A DNA stretch of 64,000 bases from the IMG/VR virus record IMGVR_UViG_3300031857_000053, positions 1-64,000 of that record; one strand, 5' to 3'. The notes below the pieces were generated by a model that did not search any database, had not been told where the DNA came from, and worked only from the letters and a program-made list of their open reading frames with translations. Source of the stretch: a virus. Shown here piece by piece: positions 17,250 to 24,500 of the stretch. The translations under genes and the position numbers were made by a program. Positions within the stretch are counted from its first letter, which is position 1; the number at the start of each line of letters is the position of its first letter.

Positions 17250-18035
17250 ATGGCACGTTATAATAAGTATAAATTAATAGGTCCAAGAGCTATTAGAAGA
17301 GCTAAAGCTAAAACAGAAAAAGCAAAAGCTTTAGGATATGAAAATGCTGCAGATATGAAAAGATCTAAGGCTGAAAATCTATCTATAGCTATTGGAACAG
17401 GTAGATCTAAACTTAGATCTACTTCAACATCTACTAATAATAGTAATACTAATATTAGTACTACTTCAGGTTCTTCAGCTGGAGCAACTGGAGGAGCTGG
17501 TGGTACAGGAGGTGCAGGTGGAACTGGTGGTAGTTCTAGTGCTAATCGTACTATTAATGAAGGTAATACTAGTAATTATGGAAATAATTCTACAGTTACA
17601 GGTGGAAGCGGAAATATGAGTGCTATAGAAAATCGAAAATTTGGTGGACAAAAACTTAAAAATCAAAAATATATGAAAACTATGAGAAAAATGTTAAAAG
17701 GTGGACCAACTACAAAACAAACTGTTAAATCTGTTGGTACTTCAATGGGTAATAAAAAAACAACTAATTCTAATAATAAAACTACTAATACTAAAGTAGA
17801 TCAAAGTAGTGGAAGAAATACTAATAGTAGTAGAAATACTAATTCTACTAATGTTAGAAATACTAACTCTACTAATGTTAGAAATACTAATACTAATAAT
17901 AGTAGAAATACTACTACTAAAAATAATACTTCTAATACTGGAGCAAATTCATTTGTTGTTGGTGGAAATAAAAATCAAGTAGTTAAGACTGGTTCATATA
18001 AAAAAGGTGGTTCAGTTAAATCTAAAAAGAAATAA
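17250..18035 (+). CDS. Low-complexity Asn/Thr/Ser/Gly-rich basic protein
   Basis: The 261-residue protein has a basic helical N-terminus (residues 1-55), then a Ser/Thr/Asn stretch and a Gly/Ala/Thr block of near-repeats (TGGAGGTGGAGG, about 77-88). A short folded-looking basic segment follows near 130-155, then a second low-complexity stretch with an NTNSTNVR-type repeat. It ends YKKGGSVKSKKK. The C-terminal KKGG-K pattern recurs in several small proteins downstream. It is probably disordered and nucleic-acid binding. A role in genome condensation or as packaged cargo is inference. Confidence 0.55.
   Translation: MARYNKYKLIGPRAIRRAKAKTEKAKALGYENAADMKRSKAENLSIAIGTGRSKLRSTSTSTNNSNTNISTTSGSSAGATGGAGGTGGAGGTGGSSSANRTINEGNTSNYGNNSTVTGGSGNMSAIENRKFGGQKLKNQKYMKTMRKMLKGGPTTKQTVKSVGTSMGNKKTTNSNNKTTNTKVDQSSGRNTNSSRNTNSTNVRNTNSTNVRNTNTNNSRNTTTKNNTSNTGANSFVVGGNKNQVVKTGSYKKGGSVKSKKK
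17814..17930 (+). repeat. 24-nt tandem repeat coding for R-N-T-N units
   Basis: The word AGAAATACT begins at 17814, 17832, 17856, 17880 and 17904. The last four copies are exactly 24 nt apart, encoding eight-residue units such as RNTNSTNV. Unit number is likely to vary between relatives through slippage or unequal recombination. Confidence 0.7.
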
Positions 18036-18037
18036 AT

Positions 18038-18202
18038 ATGAAAACAATTAAGTCTTTAAACAAGTATCCTGAAGTAGTTACAAAACCAACTCAGTATAAA
18101 GGAGGAATGAATATAGCAGCATGTTGTGAAGTAGTTACTAATCCAACACGTTATAAAGGTGGTTTAAATACTGCAGCTTGCAATGTGCCTAAAAAGAAGT
18201 AA
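18038..18202 (+). CDS. 54-residue protein made of two tandem YKGG repeats
   Basis: This ATG frame lies two bases after the preceding stop and ends two bases before the next ATG. After a nine-residue leader, the product consists of two near-identical 18- to 19-residue units: EVVTKPTQYKGGMNIAAC and EVVTNPTRYKGGLNTAAC. A KKK tail follows. The repetition at protein level, with diverged codons, argues that it is translated and selected. Each unit carries a Lys-Gly-Gly and a terminal Cys. I do not recognise a family. Confidence 0.65.
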   Translation: MKTIKSLNKYPEVVTKPTQYKGGMNIAACCEVVTNPTRYKGGLNTAACNVPKKK

Positions 18203-18204
18203 TT

Positions 18205-18552
18205 ATGCCAAGAAAAGATAAATATGCAAAAGATCGTAAAAAAATAGAAACATCAATTGCAACAAGTAATTTTGGAAGTCATATGGGATATGTAGGAGCC
18301 TCTAAAAAAATTGAGGCTTCTAAAAAAAGTCGTATGAATGAGGATACTCGTAGTGCTAAAATTATTAGATATTATCAAGGAGGCGAATCTGATACTACTA
18401 AAGTTGAACCAAAACAAACTTTTAATTCTACTAATCCTTATCTTGATGAAGCAAGAAAAAAAATGTTTGAAACTTATAAAACAATTATAATAAATAACCC
18501 TAAAGATCAAGCTAAAGAATTAAAACTAAAAAAAAGTAATGGCAAAAACTAA
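18205..18552 (+). CDS. Small basic hypothetical protein
   Basis: A 115-residue, lysine-rich protein with a very basic first 50 residues, a short YYQGGESDTTK segment and a helical C-terminus ending KKSNGKN. The stop codon lies 14 bases inside the next gene, pointing to translational coupling. It has no family that I recognise. It belongs to the run of small basic proteins that may be packaged with DNA or assist capsid assembly. Confidence 0.5.
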   Translation: MPRKDKYAKDRKKIETSIATSNFGSHMGYVGASKKIEASKKSRMNEDTRSAKIIRYYQGGESDTTKVEPKQTFNSTNPYLDEARKKMFETYKTIIINNPKDQAKELKLKKSNGKN

Positions 18553-18727
18553 AAGCAAAGTAAACCAAGCAGGAGTATATACCAAAGCGGGTATGAGAAA
18601 GTCTTTATTTAATAAGATTAAAGCTGGTACTAAAGGTGGTGATCCTGGTGAGTGGAGCGCAAGAAAGGCTCAACTACTTGCTAAAGAGTATAAGTCAAAA
18701 GGTGGAGGATATAAAACTAAGAAGTAA
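18539..18727 (+). CDS. DUF5872-like small basic protein (N-terminal half type)
   Basis: The 62-residue product has the pattern GMRKSLFNKIKAGTKGGDPG followed by EWSARKAQLLAKEY and KGGGYKTKK. I know this pattern from DUF5872-type proteins of giant DNA viruses and phages, where it forms the first half of a longer protein. Here the frame stops after KKK. The probable second half is encoded separately at 18905. It starts within the 3' end of the preceding gene (AGTAATG). Function is unknown. The composition suggests nucleic-acid association. Confidence 0.65.
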   Translation: MAKTKSKVNQAGVYTKAGMRKSLFNKIKAGTKGGDPGEWSARKAQLLAKEYKSKGGGYKTKK

Positions 18728-18728
18728 T

Positions 18729-18905
18729 ATGAAAGGCGTACCACATTATAAAAAAGATGGAACTCTTTACAAAGGATCCGGAGTTCATAAAGATAGCAAG
18801 GGAAATCTAATGAGTGGCAAAAAACATAGCGCTTCAAGTATTTATCTTTTTCATTTAAAAGATCTTAGTAAAACTGTTCAAGCTAAAATTAAAGGTAAAA
18901 AGTAA
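18729..18905 (+). CDS. 58-residue basic protein between the two DUF5872-like halves
   Basis: I choose ATG 18729, one base after the previous stop, over in-frame starts inside the upstream gene. The product has MKGVPHYKKDGTLYKG, a His/Ser-containing GKKHSASSIYLFHL segment and a LSKTVQAKIKGKK tail. Its last base overlaps the next ATG (TAATG). The HY-DGT-GxxH-D pattern recurs, as I recall, in small phage proteins next to similar basic genes. No function is known to me. Confidence 0.6.
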   Translation: MKGVPHYKKDGTLYKGSGVHKDSKGNLMSGKKHSASSIYLFHLKDLSKTVQAKIKGKK

Positions 18906-19171
18906 TGGCTAAAGATCCTCAGCAAAGTTTAAGAGATTGGTCAGCTCAAAAGTGGATGACATCTGGAACCTATGCTAATAAAAAGAAAGGTTCTTTTAAA
19001 GAGGTGAAGTCTAAAGGTAAAAAAAGATATTTACCTGAATCTGCTTGGAGTTCTTTATCATCTGGAGAGAAGGCTGCTACTAATAAAGCCAAAGCTGAAG
19101 GTAATAGAAAAGGTAAACAATTTGTATCACAACCAAAAAATATAAAGCAAAAAACTAAAGCGCATCGATAA
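18905..19171 (+). CDS. DUF5872-like small basic protein (C-terminal half type)
   Basis: This 88-residue protein begins with SLRDWSAQKWMTSG and continues with RYLPESAWSSLSSGEKAATNKAK and GKQFVSQPKNI. The order W..QKW, RYLP, AATN.AK and GKQ-V-QPK is the second half of DUF5872-type proteins in giant viruses and other phages, where both halves form one chain. Here it has its own start, overlapping the preceding stop (TAATG). Together with 18539-18727 it looks like a split version with a 58-residue gene between. Function is unknown. Confidence 0.65.
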   Translation: MAKDPQQSLRDWSAQKWMTSGTYANKKKGSFKEVKSKGKKRYLPESAWSSLSSGEKAATNKAKAEGNRKGKQFVSQPKNIKQKTKAHR

Positions 19172-19207
19172 TTTTACTATATTATACTAAACAAAAAACT
19201 AATTTTT

Positions 19208-19645
19208 ATGGGATATCCTGAATACAAAATAAAAAAAACTCGCAACTGGCAATTAGGTGGTGATCTTATTCAAAGAACTGCTTTTTATAATCATGATCTA
19301 ACAGTTAGCACTGTTGTAGAAGTAAATACCCTTAAAGGTATTATTGAATTAGATAATATAGAAGTCCTTGGTGGCCCAGTTCCAAGTTTTGGAAGTGTTG
19401 CACAAATCTATATTAATAATCCTAGCCTTAATTTGACCCAGGCTAATAAGGATAATATCTATGTACAACTTACACCTTATTATAAACCAGCAGTTGATGA
19501 TAAAGCTATTCCTTATCTTCTTGCTAATGGTGTATTGATACCAAATGGTTTAGGTGTTGAAATATATAATGCTAGTCCAGCAACAGCAGGCGCTGATCAA
19601 TGGGAAGGTGTTTTTTATATTTATTATGAAATCTATACTATTTAA
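19208..19645 (+). CDS. Beta-rich structural-type protein
   Basis: A 145-residue, neutral-to-acidic protein with alternating beta strands, unlike its lysine-rich neighbours. Segments such as QLTPYYKPAVDD (about residues 90-101) and a Gly/Asn-rich turn region lead to an aromatic C-terminus (FYIYYEIYTI). There is no Cys and no membrane segment. It probably forms a small virion component, for example a head decoration or minor fibre domain. I do not recognise a family. The 36-base upstream gap is AT-rich with no clear promoter. Confidence 0.5.
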   Translation: MGYPEYKIKKTRNWQLGGDLIQRTAFYNHDLTVSTVVEVNTLKGIIELDNIEVLGGPVPSFGSVAQIYINNPSLNLTQANKDNIYVQLTPYYKPAVDDKAIPYLLANGVLIPNGLGVEIYNASPATAGADQWEGVFYIYYEIYTI

Positions 19646-19656
19646 AAAATTAACTT

Positions 19657-19881
19657 ATGACTAAGAAAAAACCAACATCAAAAGCAAAATCATCTACTGT
19701 AGTTTCTATTGGAATGGGTGGCAAAGCAGAGATGAGAAAGTGGGAAATAGAATCTGCTATGAACACATTACAAAGAGCTAAAGAAATTCAAAATGATAAG
19801 AAGCTTATGGCTGATGTAAAAAACATGGCTTCTAAAAAAGCTAAAGAATATAGTAATATTGCATCAGGTAAAATTAAATAA
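19657..19881 (+). CDS. Small helical basic protein
   Basis: A 74-residue protein with a basic, Ser/Thr/Lys-rich N-terminus, a SIGMGGKAEMRKW turn, and a long amphipathic helix (EIESAMNTLQRAKEIQNDKK, about residues 31-50). I recall similar short helical proteins carrying LxRAxEI and LM in many phages of gut and aquatic bacteria, of unknown function. It is spaced two bases from the following ATG. Confidence 0.6.
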   Translation: MTKKKPTSKAKSSTVVSIGMGGKAEMRKWEIESAMNTLQRAKEIQNDKKLMADVKNMASKKAKEYSNIASGKIK

Positions 19882-19883
19882 TT

Positions 19884-20030
19884 ATGGCAAAGAAAAAAAT
19901 CATTGAATATAAAGGGACAAAAGCAGAGGAAAGATATACTACAAAAGCTGCTATGAAAAAACATGAGAAAACTGAAAGTAAAAAAGAAGAAGCTCGTGAA
20001 AAAAAATTAATGAAAAAAAAGAAAAAGTAA
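19884..20030 (+). CDS. 48-residue highly charged protein
   Basis: This ATG frame fills the space between two small genes and shares its last base with the next start (TAATG). The product has KKKIIEYKGTKAEERYTTK, then AAMKKHEKTESKKEEAREKK and a poly-Lys end. The YKGTKAEERY and MKKHEK segments are recurring features of small phage proteins as I recall. Nearly half of its residues are Lys or Arg, indicating nucleic-acid or membrane-surface binding. No function is known to me. Confidence 0.6.
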   Translation: MAKKKIIEYKGTKAEERYTTKAAMKKHEKTESKKEEAREKKLMKKKKK

Positions 20031-20260
20031 TGGCTATAGTTACTATAGATAGTATAAAACATAAGGTTTACAAAAAAACTAATAAAATAGGTAAAGGTAA
20101 ACCTGGTGATATCATGGTAAATCATTCCAATAAAGATAAAGGTAAGTGGGATACTATAAATTTAACTAAGAAAGCAGGAGCTAAAACTATAAAACAAGGA
20201 TTAGCAGCTACTAAAAAATGGCATAAGGATAATCCTTATAATACTAAAAAGAAAAAATAA
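20030..20260 (+). CDS. Small basic protein with GDIMVNH/KGKWDTI motif
   Basis: A 76-residue protein with a beta-type N-terminus, then KPGDIMVNHSNKDKGKWDTI (about residues 24-43) and a helix with GAKTIKQGLAATKKWHKDNP. I recognise this pattern as a recurrent small protein of phages with similar basic-gene clusters, but know no function. The start overlaps the preceding stop by one base, a sign of coupled translation. Confidence 0.65.
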   Translation: MAIVTIDSIKHKVYKKTNKIGKGKPGDIMVNHSNKDKGKWDTINLTKKAGAKTIKQGLAATKKWHKDNPYNTKKKK

Positions 20261-20273
20261 TATAATAATATCT

Positions 20274-20438
20274 ATGAAAGCTAAAGGTAAAAAAGTTAAA
20301 AAGATGGCCATGGGTGGATCAAATTTAAAAGCTGTAAATCCATCTAAAAATCCAGGATTGGCTAAACTTCCTACAGAAGTAAGAAACAATATGGGTTACA
20401 AGAAAAAAGGTGGTATTATAAAAGCTAAGAAAAAGTAA
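20274..20438 (+). CDS. 54-residue basic protein with KKKGG motif
   Basis: ATG 20274 opens a frame ending at TAA 20436-20438, two bases before the next ATG. The product has a basic start (KAKGKKVKKMAMGGSNLK), a neutral centre (NPGLAKLPTEVRNNMGY) and the tail KKKGGIIKAKKK. The tail repeats the Lys-Gly-Gly pattern found at the ends of its neighbours. No family is recognised. Confidence 0.6.
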   Translation: MKAKGKKVKKMAMGGSNLKAVNPSKNPGLAKLPTEVRNNMGYKKKGGIIKAKKK

Positions 20439-20439
20439 T

Positions 20440-20721
20440 ATGGCAAAGACAGCTGCTTGGCAACGTAAAGCGGGTAAAGATCCTAAAGGAGGACTTAATG
20501 CTAAAGGAGTAGCTTCATATAGAGCAGCTAATCCTGGTAGTAAGTTACAGACTGCTGTTACTACTAAACCATCTAAACTTGATCCCGATAGCAAAGCTGC
20601 TAAAAGAAGAAAAAGCTTTTGTTCTAGAATGAGTGGGATGAAAAAAAAGCTTACAAGTTCAAAGACAGCTAATGATCCTAATAGTAGGATTAATAAGTCT
20701 TTAAGAAAGTGGAATTGTTAA
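20440..20721 (+). CDS. DUF6321-like small basic protein
   Basis: The 93-residue product has AWQRKAGKDPKGGLNAKGVA at the start and RRKSFCSRMSGM near residues 65-76. It ends NSRINKSLRKWNC. These three blocks in this order are what I know as DUF6321, a family found in phages and large eukaryotic viruses and encoded near structural genes. Two conserved cysteines (in SFCSR and at the C-terminus) might pair or bind metal. Function is unknown. Confidence 0.75.
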   Translation: MAKTAAWQRKAGKDPKGGLNAKGVASYRAANPGSKLQTAVTTKPSKLDPDSKAAKRRKSFCSRMSGMKKKLTSSKTANDPNSRINKSLRKWNC

Positions 20722-20737
20722 CTTTAAAAAATAAATT

Positions 20738-20920
20738 ATGAAAGCAAAAAAAATGATGGCAAAAGGTGGTTCTTTAAAAAAAGCTAAAATGGGTATGGGT
20801 GTTTATGGATCAGGATCTGATATGTCTAGTTCTATGATGGCAAAAGGTGGATCTAAAAAAAGTAAAACTATGTATAGAAAAGGTGGAGCAACATCTAAGA
20901 TGAAAAAAGGTGGATGTTAA
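20738..20920 (+). CDS. 60-residue protein with four Lys/Arg-x-Gly-Gly repeats
   Basis: This short protein is a string of AKGGSLKK, AKGGSKK, RKGGAT and KKGGC motifs joined by Met/Ser/Gly-rich linkers, with a single C-terminal Cys. No folded domain is evident. The repeated KxGG pattern matches the tails of neighbouring small proteins and many points of the 1574-residue protein at 37452. It could be a substrate or binding ligand for one common virion factor. I do not recognise a family. Confidence 0.55.
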   Translation: MKAKKMMAKGGSLKKAKMGMGVYGSGSDMSSSMMAKGGSKKSKTMYRKGGATSKMKKGGC

Positions 20921-20936
20921 GTCTAAAAAAATAGTT

Positions 20937-21293
20937 ATGAGAAAAATAATAAAGAGTAAAAGTAAAAAACTTGCTAAAGCTAATTATGGTATGGCAATTA
21001 CAGGTGATAAAAATAAAACATTTGTAGGTACTGGTACACAAGCAAGATGGACTGAAGATAGTGTTAAAAAATCAAAAAGTAAATATCCTCAATTTTCTAA
21101 AGAAATAGATGAAGCTTTTACTAATCAAACTAAAAGAGATCAAGCTAAAGCCGATGCAGAAATAGCAAGAGCAAATGCGGCTAAGAAAAAAGCTGCTGCT
21201 ACTCCTACTGTTACACAAAAATATGGTGGAGGTATGTATAAAAAAGGTGGAGCAGCTAATAAAGCAAAAATGATTTACAAAAAAAAGAAGTAA
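20937..21293 (+). CDS. Small basic/helical protein with GG-containing tail
   Basis: I place the start at ATG 20937, not the in-frame ATG at 20910 that lies inside the previous gene. The 118-residue product has a very basic first 20 residues, a Gly/Thr turn (TFVGTGTQARW) and a helical Lys/Glu/Ala-rich centre. It ends KYGGGMYKKGGAANKAKMIY plus poly-Lys. The tail contains the KxGG motif twice. No family is recognised. Confidence 0.5.
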   Translation: MRKIIKSKSKKLAKANYGMAITGDKNKTFVGTGTQARWTEDSVKKSKSKYPQFSKEIDEAFTNQTKRDQAKADAEIARANAAKKKAAATPTVTQKYGGGMYKKGGAANKAKMIYKKKK

Positions 21294-21295
21294 TC

Positions 21296-21481
21296 ATGGC
21301 AAAGAATTGGATTCAAGGAGCTATTAAAAATCCTGGTGCTTTTAAAGCTAAAGCTAAAAAAGCGGGTATGTCAACCGCAGCTTTTGCTAATAAAGTTACA
21401 AAAAAAGGATCTAAAGCTAGTACTACAACAAAGCGTCAAGCTAATTTAGCTAAGACTCTTAGAAAGATGAATAAAAAATAA
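21296..21481 (+). CDS. 61-residue WIQ-type basic protein
   Basis: The product begins KNWIQGAIKNPGAFKAKAKK and ends RQANLAKTLRKMNKK. The WIQxAIxxPGAF start with a basic helical end (A-LAKTLRKM) is a pattern I recognise from small proteins of phages and large DNA viruses, of unknown function. It ends two bases before the next ATG and is the last of the small basic genes. Confidence 0.65.
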   Translation: MAKNWIQGAIKNPGAFKAKAKKAGMSTAAFANKVTKKGSKASTTTKRQANLAKTLRKMNKK

Positions 21482-21483
21482 AT

Positions 21484-22188
21484 ATGAATAACGCTACTAT
21501 ACAACTTAAGATTAGGCAACGACTTAATAAACTTGCTAGCAATGACTATGATAACATAGAGTGCTGGCAAGTTGTCGAAGCTTTTAATAAAGGTCAAGTA
21601 GAGTGGTGCCGTAGAAATCTTCATGGTACTAATGCCAAACAAGAAGGAGATGAACAATCAAAAAGAAGAATAGATGATCTTCAAAAGTTATTAATACAAG
21701 TTCCTGTAACTTTAACTAATAAATCTTTATATTTTGAATCTCCAGATATACCAGATGATTACTTTGAATATAAAAGAATATCAGTATATGCAACAAATGA
21801 TTGCTGCGATAAACCTAGAAGGATGGTTATTTATTTAGCTGAAGAAGCCAATGTAGATGAGCTTCTTCGAGATGTCAATAAAAAACCAAGTTTTGAATGG
21901 GCTGAGACTTTTGCTACTTTTACTAATAACAGATTTAGAGTCTATACTAATAATGACTTTACTGTAACAGATACAATTTTACATTATTATAGACAACCTG
22001 TAAGGATTCAAATATTAAATTGTGTAGATCCATATACTCAAACAGTTAGTACTGTAGATGTTGAATGTGAGTTTAAAGATGATATTGTAGAATTATTTAT
22101 AGATGAAGCAGTTTCTATTCTTGCTGGTGATATTGAGTCAATTAACCAAATGTTAAGAGCTGATCAATCTGTTGAAACAAATAACTAA
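21484..22188 (+). CDS. Structural adaptor/head-completion-like protein
   Basis: A 234-residue protein with a helical N-terminus (VVEAFNKGQVEWCRRNL, about residues 29-45), then beta strands around the CCDKPRRM segment. A YYRQP segment near residue 167 is followed by a C-terminal helical part rich in acidic residues (DDIVELFIDEAVSILAGD). This helix-beta-helix order with Y-R-P resembles head-tail adaptor proteins of podophages, and a gene of this kind is conserved in crAss-like genomes. A role at the portal-tail junction is inferred. Confidence 0.5.
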   Translation: MNNATIQLKIRQRLNKLASNDYDNIECWQVVEAFNKGQVEWCRRNLHGTNAKQEGDEQSKRRIDDLQKLLIQVPVTLTNKSLYFESPDIPDDYFEYKRISVYATNDCCDKPRRMVIYLAEEANVDELLRDVNKKPSFEWAETFATFTNNRFRVYTNNDFTVTDTILHYYRQPVRIQILNCVDPYTQTVSTVDVECEFKDDIVELFIDEAVSILAGDIESINQMLRADQSVETNN

Positions 22189-22231
22189 AAAAAAATTTGC
22201 TTTGAATAAAAAAATTAATTATATTATAAAC

Positions 22232-22239
22232 TATATTTG
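22232..22239 (+). promoter_or_regulatory. Putative promoter -7 element
   Basis: TATATTTG matches TAnnTTTG and is identical to the element at 5144-5151. It lies 22 bases before the ATG of the abundant-type virion gene in a 73-base gap. The nearest TTTG upstream (22201-22204) is 27 bases away, longer than the usual spacing, so the -33 element is uncertain. Confidence 0.45.
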
Positions 22240-22261
22240 TATAACCCTTAAAAACTAAATT

Positions 22262-23860
22262 ATGTCTTATTTCAATCATGCTTTTACAAAGCGCTTTCTA
22301 GGAACTGGTGTTACTAGAAATCTTGCAAGTACAGGTGCTGCCCAAAGTATTGGAAATCCTTATTCAACAGATGGATTCATTACTACAGCTAGTGTACCTA
22401 GTGTTACTTTAACACAACTTTCATCTAACAGTGGAACTTTACCTGTAATTGGGTATTATGGTTTCTTTGATCCTAGAAGTTTTACAAGTGTCAATTCGGC
22501 TACTGTTACTCCAGGTTGTCCACTTATCTTAGCTAGTACTTCGTTACTACGTGATGATAAAATTGGTCCTTTTCATGGAGGTTATAAAGAAACTAACAAA
22601 TCTAAGATTATTAATCCTAAATATGTTAGTAGAGTTTATCGCGTTGACTCTTGTGAACCACAACAAACTGCTATCTCAATTGGAAATACTCCTTATACAG
22701 ATGATCGTATAGCTAGTATTATTACTAATACAGCAGGTGCATCTATTGTTGATGGTACTTATGATAATCTTATTACTGCTGGTGGTACTGGTACTGGAGC
22801 AATTGTTACTGTAGTTGTTTCTGGTGGTAATGTAATTTTAGTTACATTAGTTAATGGTGGAACTGGATATACTAATGGTGATATTCTTACTTTAGTTAAT
22901 CCTCTTCCAACTGTTGGAGCTGGTACTCAACCTGATTTTGAAGTAACTTCAGTTACTTTAGCTGCTAATTGCTGTAGAGAATTCTTATGTGATGAAACAT
23001 ATTATTTACGTGTAGATGTAAAAGGTTCTCCTGCTTTACGCGCTTTAAATCATAATGCTTATCAAACAGTTTCTGCTTACACAGGATGTTGTTCTGGTCC
23101 TACACCAACTGCTGTAGATTCTACTACAGTATTTATTCAGTGGGCTGAACAAATTACAACAACAGCATATCTTAAAGATTTTGTTTTTGCTGTAGTTTAT
23201 GATGAATCAGGTGTTGCATGGTTTGCTCCAGGAACTACTGTAGATCCAGATGGTGTAGCTGTAAATGCTACTCAATGGTGGAGTAATTATGTTTCTCCAG
23301 GACATGTAAATGGTGAGTGCGCTGGTCTTCGTTTATTTGGAGCTTATGTAGAGACTAGATTTGGTAACTGTTCTTTCCAAGTAACAGATTTCTTTGAAAA
23401 AGAGCCGGTTAAAATCCTTGCTTCTTTAGTTGATTATACAGGAGATCCTTGTATTTTTGAAGGACTTTGTGTTGTTGAAGAGTGTCCAGGTTTACAAGGT
23501 AATGGTTTTGGAGAACAAGTTCTTCGTGACTTTATCTTATCTGAATCTTATTTACAGAACTTCTTCCACAGTGATATCCGTATTAGAGAGATCACTCAAG
23601 GAGATGATATCTTAAATGCGATTGATAGAAATGCGCTTTATACTCGTTATTATATTCAACATAATGTACCTCGTTTCAATAATCCATCTGGAGTATTTGA
23701 TAATGATCAGTATATGTTAGAGATTATTACTGATAATGCTAATGCTGCATTAGAAACTTTTATTGGAACTTGGTTAGGTAATTTTGCCCCATGCGAAGGA
23801 ATTGAAGAATTTTCTTGTGGTGAATGTACTGTTCCTCCAATTCAACCAGTAATACTATAA
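22262..23860 (+). CDS. Major virion structural protein with inserted Gly-rich beta domain
   Basis: The 532-residue protein has its own promoter and terminator, and codon use that is again relatively enriched in GC-ending codons, suggesting high expression. About residues 155-235 form an insertion with the GGTGTGAIVTVVVSGGNVI / VNGGTGYTNGDIL pattern. This is an Ig-like or solenoid add-on domain familiar from many phage virion proteins. The C-terminal 150 residues contain conserved aromatic/acidic blocks (FILSESYLQNFFHSDIRIRE, DRNALYTRYYIQHN). Eighteen or so Cys occur, several as CC or CxxC. It probably is an auxiliary capsid or tail protein conserved in crAss-like phages. The exact part is uncertain. 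Confidence 0.55.
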   Translation: MSYFNHAFTKRFLGTGVTRNLASTGAAQSIGNPYSTDGFITTASVPSVTLTQLSSNSGTLPVIGYYGFFDPRSFTSVNSATVTPGCPLILASTSLLRDDKIGPFHGGYKETNKSKIINPKYVSRVYRVDSCEPQQTAISIGNTPYTDDRIASIITNTAGASIVDGTYDNLITAGGTGTGAIVTVVVSGGNVILVTLVNGGTGYTNGDILTLVNPLPTVGAGTQPDFEVTSVTLAANCCREFLCDETYYLRVDVKGSPALRALNHNAYQTVSAYTGCCSGPTPTAVDSTTVFIQWAEQITTTAYLKDFVFAVVYDESGVAWFAPGTTVDPDGVAVNATQWWSNYVSPGHVNGECAGLRLFGAYVETRFGNCSFQVTDFFEKEPVKILASLVDYTGDPCIFEGLCVVEECPGLQGNGFGEQVLRDFILSESYLQNFFHSDIRIREITQGDDILNAIDRNALYTRYYIQHNVPRFNNPSGVFDNDQYMLEIITDNANAALETFIGTWLGNFAPCEGIEEFSCGECTVPPIQPVIL

Positions 23861-23886
23861 TTACTAGTACTTAACTAGAAAAAAAA

Positions 23887-23922
23887 GGGAGAAGGAGGGT
23901 AACTTCTTCTCCTCTTTTTTTA
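23887..23922 (+). terminator. Rho-independent terminator
   Basis: GGAGAAG (23888-23894) pairs with CTTCTCC (23906-23912) around an 11-nt loop, extended by a G-T pair, and is followed by a run of seven T. It lies about 27 bases after the preceding stop. Confidence 0.75.
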
Positions 23923-23945
23923 TAATCACATTAATATAATTAGCA

Positions 23946-24500
23946 ATGAGTCAACATGTATTAAGTCTTGAAGCACCAGATACAATGAATAAGTCAATTT
24001 TAAGACTTATTGATACTAGTGTTTATAATAGTCAAATTCTTGTAAAGTGTCCTTTATTACAGATAACTTTACCGGGATTCTCTACTCCTGCTAATTTTAC
24101 AGAACAAAGCTTTCAACCTGGATTTACACTTAACTTAACAGCTTGTGATCTTGGAGTTCAATCTACTGGGTGTGGAACTACTTATGTAGATCTTCCGGAT
24201 GGGATTTACATTATTAGATATAGTGTTTCACCAAATGATTTAGTTTATGTAGAGTATAATCATTTGCGTATAACATCTGCTTTAAATAAATATAACGGTC
24301 TTCTTTGTGATCTTGATGTTGCAGCTTGTGATCCACCAGTTGAAGTAAAAGATAAACTTAATTCTTTGAGAATGATAAAGATGTATTTAGATGCGGCTAA
24401 AGCAAAAGTAGAATTTTGTCATGAGCCTACAAAAGGAATGCAGCTTTATAATTATGCGGTAAAACTTTTAGATAAAATGGATTGTTATTCTTGCAGATAA
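23946..24500 (+). CDS. Conserved structural-type protein upstream of Cys-rich fibres
   Basis: A 184-residue protein with an N-terminal beta domain (ending near residue 125, with VDLPDGIYIIRYSVSPN at about 77-93) and a C-terminal helical hairpin (KLNSLRMIKMYLDAAKAKVE). It ends in KMDCYSCR, a CxxC tail. The beta-then-helix layout, together with position behind a virion gene, suggests a tail or fibre assembly protein. I recall similar genes in crAss-like genomes with no assigned function. Confidence 0.5.
   Translation: MSQHVLSLEAPDTMNKSILRLIDTSVYNSQILVKCPLLQITLPGFSTPANFTEQSFQPGFTLNLTACDLGVQSTGCGTTYVDLPDGIYIIRYSVSPNDLVYVEYNHLRITSALNKYNGLLCDLDVAACDPPVEVKDKLNSLRMIKMYLDAAKAKVEFCHEPTKGMQLYNYAVKLLDKMDCYSCR

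Noticed and set aside
17814-17930. CRISPR array
   Set aside because: The 24-nt repeats are contiguous, without spacers, and are part of an Asn/Thr-rich coding sequence.
18636-18728. Upstream extension of the 58-residue gene into its neighbour
   Set aside because: It would overlap the whole DUF5872-like 3' half. ATG 18729, one base after the stop, fits the junction style of the cluster.
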